From positions 1 through 5,486 of the forward strand of contig WLQV01000079.1 of the NCBI GenBank assembly GCA_009697555.1: a stretch of 5,486 nucleotides of DNA, in the 5' to 3' direction. This document shows, one piece after another, positions 1 through 4,087 of the stretch; the stretch's first letter is position 1; every line of letters begins with the position of its first letter. The translations under genes were made by a program, and so were the position numbers. The DNA comes from Actinomycetota bacterium (lineage in GTDB: Bacteria; Actinomycetota; Actinomycetes; Nanopelagicales; Nanopelagicaceae). The notes beneath the pieces were generated by a model, which saw only the letters and a program-made list of their open reading frames with translations, was not told the origin of the DNA and ran no database searches.

Positions 1-1
1 A

Positions 2-262
2 GTGACGCTGCTGCAATTCTCAACAGTCTTCTGTGCCCCGTGCCGTGCTACCCGATCATTATTGGAAGACATCACTTCACAATTACCTGATGTTGCGCAT
101 ATTCATTTAGATGCGGAATCGAATTTAGAACTAGTGCGCGAACTCGATATTCGCTCGACTCCTACGACCCTGATTCTCAATTCAGCAGGAGTCGAAGTTG
201 GCCGTGCAGTGGGCGCACCTAAGCGTGAACAAGTCCTCAAATCCCTGGCTCAAGTGCAGTAA
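2..262 (+). CDS. Thioredoxin-like protein, 5' end cut by window
   Basis: This is a thioredoxin-fold protein, seen as 86 residues. It carries a redox centre Cys11-Ala-Pro-Cys14 right after a beta strand (LLQFST), and the Ser-Thr-Pro-Thr loop at 52-55, whose Pro54 is the expected cis-proline facing the active site. Near the C terminus, VGRAVGAPKRE fits the last strand and helix. The classic CGPC is CAPC here. The GTG at position 2 is probably an internal Val and not the start, because the first strand and helix of the fold are missing, so the real start should lie before the window. The likely role is thiol-disulfide or persulfide exchange. Related actinobacterial thioredoxins sit next to DUF4395, sulfurtransferase and SseC genes, as this one does. 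It is separated from them by the leader region, so it may be a separate transcript. The fold is certain enough; the substrate is unknown. Confidence 0.85.
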   Translation: MTLLQFSTVFCAPCRATRSLLEDITSQLPDVAHIHLDAESNLELVRELDIRSTPTTLILNSAGVEVGRAVGAPKREQVLKSLAQVQ

Positions 263-306
263 CTCCTGCGAACTACTCGCAATTAGGTAGAAAGCACTGG
301 CTAATT

Positions 307-312
307 TAGAAT
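307..312 (+). promoter_or_regulatory. Candidate -10 box (TAGAAT) of the sulfur cluster
   Basis: TAGAAT fits the actinobacterial TANNNT -10 pattern and ends exactly six bases before the ATG at 319. Transcription would therefore begin at or next to the A of that ATG, giving a leaderless mRNA. No convincing -35 is present; TTAGGT at 283-288, 18 bases upstream, is a weak candidate. The call rests on position and hexamer only. Confidence 0.45.
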
Positions 313-318
313 TCAACT

Positions 319-402
319 ATGTTCCACATTGAGCCAAGTTTCTTCACTAAGCGCCGCGTTTTAGATTTCGGTCGCTTAGCTGGCTCGTTATGTCGTATGT
401 GA
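319..402 (+). CDS. Short leader peptide (27 aa) upstream of sulfur genes
   Basis: This short ORF runs from ATG 319 to TGA 400-402. The peptide begins Met-Phe-His, and residues 10-27 read TKRRVLDFGRLAGSLCRM. The arrangement (Arg-Arg, Val-x-Asp, Gly-Arg, Ala-Gly-Ser-x-Cys-Arg at the end) resembles the short leader peptides that actinobacteria carry ahead of sulfur-assimilation and sulfurtransferase genes. That likeness is from memory, not from an alignment. There is no Shine-Dalgarno sequence before the ATG, but a TAGAAT box lies six bases upstream, which fits leaderless translation. The single Cys codon (TGT, 391-393) is the third codon before the stop. It lies just upstream of a hairpin (397-426) and the DUF4395 ribosome binding site. 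The probable role is cis: ribosome progress through the Cys codon would report cysteine supply to the downstream operon. A chance ORF of this length is possible, but sequence, place and promoter all agree. Confidence 0.6.
   Translation: MFHIEPSFFTKRRVLDFGRLAGSLCRM
347..379 (+). promoter_or_regulatory. Hairpin 1 within the leader ORF
   Basis: CTAAGCG at 347-353 pairs perfectly with CGCTTAG at 373-379. The stem continues with CCG 354-356 against CGG 369-371, leaving T372 as a bulge, so 10 pairs close a 12-base loop. It lies inside the leader ORF, so a translating ribosome would melt it. No T-run follows, so it does not look like an intrinsic terminator of the thioredoxin gene. A regulatory role is inferred. 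Confidence 0.4.
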
Positions 403-426
403 AGTTCTTTTAAAAAACTTTCACAT
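397..426 (+). promoter_or_regulatory. Hairpin 2 spanning the leader stop codon
   Basis: ATGTGAA at 397-403 pairs with TTCACAT at 420-426. After a bulged T419 the stem continues with GTT 404-406 against AAC 416-418, giving 10 pairs and a 9-base loop. The stem contains the stop codon of the leader ORF (400-402), so a terminating ribosome would block it. Bases 404-406 are also part of a segment able to pair with the ribosome binding site at 443-450, so the two structures compete. It could instead be a DNA operator, since the arms are TGTGA and TCACA, but their spacing of 18 is not that of a CRP site. Confidence 0.45.
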
Positions 427-442
427 CCATAACTACTTTTAC

Positions 443-450
443 AAAGGAAC
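443..450 (+). promoter_or_regulatory. DUF4395 ribosome binding site with upstream anti-RBS partner
   Basis: AAAGGA at 443-448 is a good Shine-Dalgarno sequence five bases before the ATG at 454. The bases AAAGGAAC (443-450) can pair along their whole length with GTTCTTTT at 404-411: seven Watson-Crick pairs and one G-U. That would hide the site from ribosomes. A ribosome held at the leader Cys codon (391-393) should cover part of 404-411 and keep the site open. The complementarity is seen directly; the switching is inferred. Confidence 0.45.
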
Positions 451-453
451 AGA

Positions 454-900
454 ATGACTCAAGTAATTTCTCGAAATATATCTTCGCCCACCGTGATCGA
501 TTCACGTGGTCCACGGTTTTCCGCAGTACTCACAACACTCGTGTTGGCAACAGCGCTAGTTACTCACTCAGCAATCGTGATTGGTCTACAAGCGATTGTC
601 TTTGCTATCGGTGCATTTAAAGGTCCACAGTTCACGCCTTATGCCGCAATTTTCCGAAATGCAGTAAAGCCACTACTCAAAGGCAAGCCTGAGTTGGAAG
701 ATGTTCGTCCACCACAGTTTGCTCAGAAAATTGGTTTAGCTTTTGCACTTGCAGGTCTCTTGGGAGCAATTCTTGGTTCAAGTGCTCTCTTCACTGTCGC
801 AGTCGGTGGGGCACTCTTCGCCGCTTTTCTTAATGCCGCTTTTAATTTCTGCCTGGGCTGCGAGATCTATCTCATTGCCCTGCGTCTCCGTACTCGCTAA
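454..900 (+). CDS. DUF4395 integral membrane protein
   Basis: This 148-residue membrane protein matches the actinobacterial DUF4395 family. Family-like landmarks are DSRGPRFSA (16-24) just before the first membrane segment, a polar loop with PELEDVRPPQFAQ (79-91), and the C-terminal NFCLGCEIYL (131-140). About four hydrophobic segments are visible, near 22-41, 42-56, 92-110 and 112-131. Cys133 and Cys136 form a CxxC pair at the end of the last segment. Such a pair could exchange disulfides or persulfides with the neighbouring thioredoxin or sulfurtransferase, but the family has no established function that I know of. The start has a good AAAGGA Shine-Dalgarno, possibly masked by the leader RNA. 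The gene ends 19 bases before the sulfurtransferase start, so the two are surely co-transcribed. Role inferred: the membrane partner of thiosulfate or sulfane-sulfur use, perhaps transport. Confidence 0.85.
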   Translation: MTQVISRNISSPTVIDSRGPRFSAVLTTLVLATALVTHSAIVIGLQAIVFAIGAFKGPQFTPYAAIFRNAVKPLLKGKPELEDVRPPQFAQKIGLAFALAGLLGAILGSSALFTVAVGGALFAAFLNAAFNFCLGCEIYLIALRLRTR

Positions 901-919
901 TTAACGAAAGGTTTCACAC

Positions 920-1753
920 ATGACACGTAAGACTTCACTTGTTTCAGCTGATTGGGTTGCTGAAAATATCAATAATAAGAGCGTTGCAATTATCGAAGTT
1001 GATGAAGACACCACTCTCTACGACATCGGCCACATTGAAAATGCGATTCGCTTCCACTGGCGCGATGATCTCCAAGATGGGCTGATTCGCGATCTTATTT
1101 CGAAGGATAAGTTCGAAGCGCTGCTCTCGAAGTTTGGTATTTCCAATGACACCACAGTCATTCTTTATGGTGGTAATAACAACTGGTTTGCTACTTATGC
1201 ATTCTGGTATTTCAAGGTTTATGGTCACCAAGATGTTCGCCTGCTCGATGGTGGCCGCAAGCGCTGGGAGCTCGATGCTCGTCCGCTTGTGACTGCCGTG
1301 CCAAGCCGTACCGCTACTCGCTATGTTGCGCAGGATCGCGACAATTCAATTCGCGCCTTCCGCGATGAAGTGATTGCAGAAATCGGTAAATCAAATATCG
1401 TCGATGTTCGCTCACCACAAGAATTCTCTGGTGAATTAGCAGCTCCGGCTCACTTGCCACAAGAAAGTGGCCAGATTAAGGGCCACATTCCAACTGCCAA
1501 GAACATTCCGTGGTCCAAGGCTGCAAATGAAGATGGCACTTTCAAATCAGATGATGAGTTGAAGGCACTTTATGTTGGCGCAGGAGTAGATCTCGCGAAA
1601 GACACAATTGCTTATTGCCGCATTGGTGAGCGTTCTGCATTCTCCTGGTTTGTTCTTCACGAGTTGCTCGAAGTAAAAAATGTTAAGAACTACGACGGTT
1701 CGTGGACTGAGTACGGTTCACTCGTCGGCGTTCCTGTAGCACTCGGCGCATAA
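920..1753 (+). CDS. cysA2: Thiosulfate sulfurtransferase, tandem rhodanese (CysA2/SseA type)
   Basis: This enzyme moves a sulfane sulfur from a donor such as thiosulfate to a thiol acceptor or cyanide, through a persulfide on its active-site cysteine, in the cytoplasm. Its 277 residues form two rhodanese domains. The N-terminal, inactive one spans about 7-125 and has YGGNNNWFATYAFWYF (83-98) where the catalytic loop would be, with no Cys. The C-terminal, active one spans about 145-270. The catalytic loop is Cys233-Arg-Ile-Gly-Glu-Arg-Ser239, the CRxGxRS form typical of thiosulfate sulfurtransferases. Asp162, GHIPTAKN (188-195) and YDGSWTEYG (258-266) are further rhodanese landmarks. The length equals that of mycobacterial CysA2. 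GAAAGG at 906-911 is the Shine-Dalgarno, eight bases before ATG. The stop TAA shares its last base with the next start codon (TAATG), showing translational coupling to SseC, the usual partner. Confidence 0.95.
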   Translation: MTRKTSLVSADWVAENINNKSVAIIEVDEDTTLYDIGHIENAIRFHWRDDLQDGLIRDLISKDKFEALLSKFGISNDTTVILYGGNNNWFATYAFWYFKVYGHQDVRLLDGGRKRWELDARPLVTAVPSRTATRYVAQDRDNSIRAFRDEVIAEIGKSNIVDVRSPQEFSGELAAPAHLPQESGQIKGHIPTAKNIPWSKAANEDGTFKSDDELKALYVGAGVDLAKDTIAYCRIGERSAFSWFVLHELLEVKNVKNYDGSWTEYGSLVGVPVALGA

Positions 1754-2082
1754 TGAGAACTTGCGGTGCAACTCCAGGGGGTCCAGATCTAGCAGGCGTT
1801 GATGTTGCATCCCAGAGCATTATTCAGGGTGCAGTTCTTCGTGAAGGTGTTAACGATGGTGTACCAAATGGTGCACCTGTCACTAATGCCTACGTTCGCT
1901 TGCTCGATTCTGCTGGAGAGTTCACCGCCGAAGTTCCTACTAATGCGCAGGGTCAGTTCCGCTTCTTCGCCGCACCTGGTGCTTGGACTGTTGTAGTCCT
2001 TGCAGCAGGTGCGCGAGAGGAAGTGAAGGTGCAAGCTCAGCAGGGCACACCGGTAGATCTCATTATTGAAATCAAAGATTAA
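1753..2082 (+). CDS. sseC: SseC-like DUF1416 protein
   Basis: This small protein of 109 residues belongs to DUF1416, the SseC family of actinobacteria, almost always encoded beside a CysA-type sulfurtransferase. The N terminus has the conserved Cys4-Gly-Ala and GGPD (9-12). The body has AYVRLLDSAGEFTAEVPT (46-63), GQFRFFAAPGAWTV (67-80) and a final strand, which together suggest a small beta-sandwich of the carboxypeptidase-regulatory or transthyretin type. Function is unproven. Cys4 near the N terminus suggests an acceptor or carrier of sulfur from the sulfurtransferase, but this is inference. Residues 31-44 form a Gly/Asn/Pro-rich stretch (NDGVPNGAP) that looks longer than the short turn I expect before AYVRLLD. 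The gene overlaps the sulfurtransferase stop by one base and has no separate Shine-Dalgarno, so it probably depends on ribosomes arriving from upstream. A Fur-family gene follows 13 bases after its stop. Confidence 0.9.
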   Translation: MRTCGATPGGPDLAGVDVASQSIIQGAVLREGVNDGVPNGAPVTNAYVRLLDSAGEFTAEVPTNAQGQFRFFAAPGAWTVVVLAAGAREEVKVQAQQGTPVDLIIEIKD

Positions 2083-2095
2083 GTAAGGTTGCTTC

Positions 2096-2512
2096 ATGGC
2101 CGATCAACATGAATTACGCGATAAAGGACTTCGCCTCACACCTCAACGCGAATTAGTGCTCTCCGCAGTGCGCTCTTTAGGACATGCAACACCTGAAGAA
2201 GTTGCAGCAAAGGTGCGCGAAACTCATCCGGGAATTAATCTCTCTACTGTTTATCGCAATTTAGAAACACTCGAGAATGTGGGATTAGTTCTCCATACTC
2301 ACTTGGGTCATGGCGGGGCTACGTATCACGCAGCCGAGGAGCTCACTCATCTTCACCTGGTCTGCGGTGTCTGCGGATCTGCAGCCGATGCTCCAATCGA
2401 TGTAGCAGCGCAATTTGTGAATGCCCTTGCTGATGAATTTGGCTTTAAGACTGATGTAACACACTTTGCTGTGTATGGCACCTGTGCTGCATGTACTACT
2501 CCAGAGGACTAG
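2096..2512 (+). CDS. Fur-family metalloregulator, probably nickel type (Nur-like)
   Basis: This 138-residue protein is a dimeric, metal-dependent DNA-binding repressor of the Fur superfamily. The winged-helix part covers about 1-78, with LRLTPQRELVLSAV (12-25) and the recognition helix in NLSTVYRNLETLENVGLV (48-65). The dimer and metal part follows. Cys90-x-x-Cys93 and Cys130-x-x-Cys133 are the structural zinc ligands. From memory, S. coelicolor Nur binds nickel through His70, His72 and His126. With a constant offset of three these fall on His67, His69 and His123 here, which argues for Nur rather than Fur, Zur or PerR. The second site keeps His30, His85 and His87, but Leu83 stands where Nur has a fourth His. 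TAAGG at 2084-2088 is the Shine-Dalgarno. The gene lies between sseC (13-bp gap) and ygfZ (9-bp gap), so it appears to belong to the operon. I saw no clear operator for it in the window. Confidence 0.85.
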   Translation: MADQHELRDKGLRLTPQRELVLSAVRSLGHATPEEVAAKVRETHPGINLSTVYRNLETLENVGLVLHTHLGHGGATYHAAEELTHLHLVCGVCGSAADAPIDVAAQFVNALADEFGFKTDVTHFAVYGTCAACTTPED

Positions 2513-2521
2513 ATTTATCGC

Positions 2522-3424
2522 GTGGAGTTCGCACTAGTTGAAACTGGCCCCGATAAAGGTGCCATCTGGCATTTTGGTGATCCAGTGAAAGAACAACGAG
2601 CACTCCTTTCCGGAACTGGTTGGGCTGATTTATCTCATCTGGAAATACTTTCGATCAGTGGAAAAGATCGCCTGACTTGGCTCCACTCGCTCACTACGCA
2701 ATTTCTTGAAAATTTAGCGCCAGGCCAATGGACTAGCGCGCTAGTCCTTGATCCACAAGGCCACATCGAATATCAATTTAACCTGGTCGATGATGGCGAA
2801 ATTTCCTTTCTTGTTTTAGATCCTGGCTATGCCGAACCACTTCTTGCCTATTTAACAAAGATGAAATTTATGCTCGATGTGAATCCTCAAATAGCTAATG
2901 ATTTTGTGATCCTGCGCGCTCCAGGAAAAGCCACAGACATCGGTGGTCCATTCGCGCTAGTTCCTAAGAACGAAGTAGAAGAGATGAAAAAGACATTCCA
3001 ACTTACTTCACAACAAGTTGGAGTGTGGGCGCTAGAAGCCGAACGTATTGCATCCGGACGAGCACGCGTGGGTGTAGATACCGATCACAAATCAATTCCC
3101 AATGAATTGGGATTTCTCAATGGCTCGGTACATATGAACAAGGGTTGCTATCGCGGGCAAGAGACAGTGGCAAAGATTGCCAATCTGGGAAATCCACCAC
3201 GTCGCTTAGTAATGCTCCATCTCGATGGCAGCGTCGTTGATGTTCCTGCATCAGGAAGCGATGTTGAGCGAGATGGTGCGAGAGTCGGTTTCATGGGCAG
3301 CGTTGCACGCCACCATGAGTTGGGAAATATCGCACTAGCCGTTATTAAACGAAATACTCCAACCGAGGCTGAATTAATTGTCGCTAACATCCCTGCCATC
3401 CAAGAGGTAATAGTTCCTGCGTAG
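2522..3424 (+). CDS. ygfZ: YgfZ/GcvT-fold folate-binding protein
   Basis: This 300-residue protein belongs to the YgfZ (IbaG/CAF17-like) family, folate-binding relatives of the GcvT aminomethyltransferase. In E. coli and mitochondria, members support repair or assembly of certain Fe-S enzymes. The signature is Lys207-Gly-Cys-Tyr-Arg-Gly-Gln-Glu214, matching the family K-G-C-Y-x-G-Q-E motif with its conserved Cys209. Earlier landmarks are WADLSHLEILSISGKDRLTW (34-53), which is the GcvT-like N-terminal region, and a substrate-side LDPQGHI (76-82). The C-terminal barrel domain follows from about 225. The start is GTG. AGAGGA at 2503-2508 lies 13 bases upstream inside the end of the Fur gene, a long but usable spacing and a sign of coupling; no better in-frame start is evident. 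A perfect 18-bp palindrome lies within the coding sequence at 2730-2747. The pairing with a metal regulator and a heme-protein fold fits a metal-cofactor theme. Confidence 0.92.
   Translation: MEFALVETGPDKGAIWHFGDPVKEQRALLSGTGWADLSHLEILSISGKDRLTWLHSLTTQFLENLAPGQWTSALVLDPQGHIEYQFNLVDDGEISFLVLDPGYAEPLLAYLTKMKFMLDVNPQIANDFVILRAPGKATDIGGPFALVPKNEVEEMKKTFQLTSQQVGVWALEAERIASGRARVGVDTDHKSIPNELGFLNGSVHMNKGCYRGQETVAKIANLGNPPRRLVMLHLDGSVVDVPASGSDVERDGARVGFMGSVARHHELGNIALAVIKRNTPTEAELIVANIPAIQEVIVPA
2730..2747. repeat. Perfect 18-bp palindrome inside ygfZ
   Basis: GGACTAGCGCGCTAGTCC reads the same on both strands, with no spacer. It falls in ygfZ codons for residues 70-75 and does not disturb the frame. 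A perfect 18-mer palindrome is expected by chance only about once in fifty windows of this length, but no function is visible; it may be chance or a protein-binding site. Confidence 0.7.
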
Positions 3425-3437
3425 GTATCCTTAGGAA

Positions 3438-3539
3438 GTGGAGTTATTCACTTCGATCTTGCTGGCACTTGCTGCAATTGGCATCGGAATTTTTCTCATC
3501 ATTTATGGCGTAAGCACACTTCGAAAGGGCAATAGGTAA
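3438..3539 (+). CDS. Small single-helix membrane peptide (33 aa)
   Basis: A short ORF fills most of the gap between ygfZ and the nitrobindin-type gene. It starts at GTG 3438 (a TAG stop lies in frame just upstream, so this is the only reasonable start) and ends at TAA 3537-3539. Residues 3-24 are one unbroken hydrophobic helix (core ILLALAAIGIGIFLIIYG), followed by a short basic tail STLRKGNR, so it should sit in the membrane with the tail in the cytoplasm. Spacing is operon-like: 13 bases after ygfZ and 8 before the next gene. The likely weak Shine-Dalgarno of the next gene (AGG, 3534-3536) lies in its final codons, suggesting coupling. The weak point is initiation: TAGGA at 3432-3436 is too close to the GTG, and GTAGG at 3421-3425 is rather far. 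I do not recognise a family; function unknown. Confidence 0.55.
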   Translation: MELFTSILLALAAIGIGIFLIIYGVSTLRKGNR

Positions 3540-3547
3540 GAAGATAA

Positions 3548-4045
3548 ATGGTTTTCACAATTCCAGAAGGCTTACATCCAGATCTCAATCCACTTGCATG
3601 GTTAGTTGGCATGTGGGGCGGCAAAGGTCGTGGCGATTATCCCGATACTGAAAGTTTTGAGTACGAACAAGAAATTGTTTTTAGCCACGATGGACGTCCC
3701 TTTCTTACCTACTTCTCACGGTCATGGATTATCGATAGCGAAGGAAATCGCACTTCAGCAGGGCCATCTGAAACAGGTTTCTGGAGTGTGCGACCTAATA
3801 ATGTTTTAGAGGTAATGATTTCTCATAGTGAAGGAACAACTGCTGGTTGGTTAGGACGATTTGATGGACCGAAAATTCAATTGGTTTTAGATCGTGGTTA
3901 TGTTGCGCCATCAGCTCATGAAATTGGTGCAGGTGAGCGCCTCTATGGATTAGTCCATGGCGAACTCTTCACATCTACAGATATTTCCCGCGATGGCTTT
4001 CCGATTCAGGCGTATACCTGGGCCACACTTCCGCGCGTGGAGTAA
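3548..4045 (+). CDS. Nitrobindin/FABP-family beta-barrel protein (DUF1794)
   Basis: This cytoplasmic protein of 165 residues has the small 10-strand barrel fold of nitrobindins, annotated in actinobacteria as FABP family. The N-terminal signature is NPLAWLVGMWGGKGRGDYP (14-32), the family G-x-W-x-G-x-G-x-G-x-YP pattern. FEYEQEIVFSHDGRPFLTY (37-55), ETGFWSVRPNNVLEVMISH (75-93) and a barrel-closing AYTWATLPRVE (155-165) follow. Nitrobindins bind ferric heme through a His near the C terminus, in a P-x-Q-x-His-x-x-A-x-L stretch. Here the matching stretch is PIQAYTWATL with Tyr156 at that place, so heme may be bound through Tyr or not at all; the alignment is by eye. Length is normal for the family. 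There is only a weak Shine-Dalgarno (AGG at 3534-3536), and translation may be coupled to the small peptide gene before it. It looks like the last gene of the upstream operon. Confidence 0.88.
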   Translation: MVFTIPEGLHPDLNPLAWLVGMWGGKGRGDYPDTESFEYEQEIVFSHDGRPFLTYFSRSWIIDSEGNRTSAGPSETGFWSVRPNNVLEVMISHSEGTTAGWLGRFDGPKIQLVLDRGYVAPSAHEIGAGERLYGLVHGELFTSTDISRDGFPIQAYTWATLPRVE

Positions 4046-4075
4046 TTTCAACTTTCTGCTTGAGAAGTAACGCAA

Positions 4076-4081
4076 TACACT
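4076..4081 (+). promoter_or_regulatory. Candidate -10 box (TACACT) for mshA
   Basis: TACACT fits TANNNT and ends six bases before the mshA ATG at 4088, the same spacing as the box before the leader peptide. Transcription would begin at the start codon, giving a leaderless mRNA. The AAGG at 4083-4086 is one base from ATG, too close to act as a Shine-Dalgarno, which supports leaderless initiation. No clear -35 is visible in the 42-bp gap. Confidence 0.45.
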
Positions 4082-4087
4082 TAAGGT

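Noticed and set aside
347..379. Intrinsic terminator for the thioredoxin gene
   Set aside because: No T-run follows the stem, and the stem lies inside the leader ORF.
398..425. TGTGA...TCACA as a CRP-type operator
   Set aside because: The half-sites are 18 bases apart, not the six of a CRP site. The pairing is better explained as an RNA hairpin next to the leader ORF stop.
263..453. SAM-type or other known riboswitch ahead of the sulfur genes
   Set aside because: I could not find the conserved core sequences of SAM riboswitches, and a leaderless ORF at 319 leaves little room for an aptamer.
944..1231. 95-codon open frame on the minus strand inside the sulfurtransferase gene
   Set aside because: It lies wholly opposite a clear enzyme gene, has no recognisable domain, and no promoter or Shine-Dalgarno was seen.
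1858..1877. Eight-pair hairpin GGTGTACC-AAAT-GGTGCACC in sseC
   Set aside because: It arises from the repeated Gly/Asn/Pro codons and includes a G-U pair; no regulatory context.
1789..2097. 102-codon minus-strand frame opposite sseC
   Set aside because: Antisense to a recognised family member, with a protein of no recognisable character; taken as a shadow of the + strand gene.
3097..3112. Seven-base inverted repeat TCCCAAT-GA-ATTGGGA in ygfZ
   Set aside because: Short, inside coding sequence, and of a size expected by chance.
3459..3477. TTGC and GCAA repeats as a possible Nur box
   Set aside because: They fall in hydrophobic Leu-Ala codons of the small membrane ORF and spacing does not fit well; probably a by-product of GCT/GCA/TTG codons.
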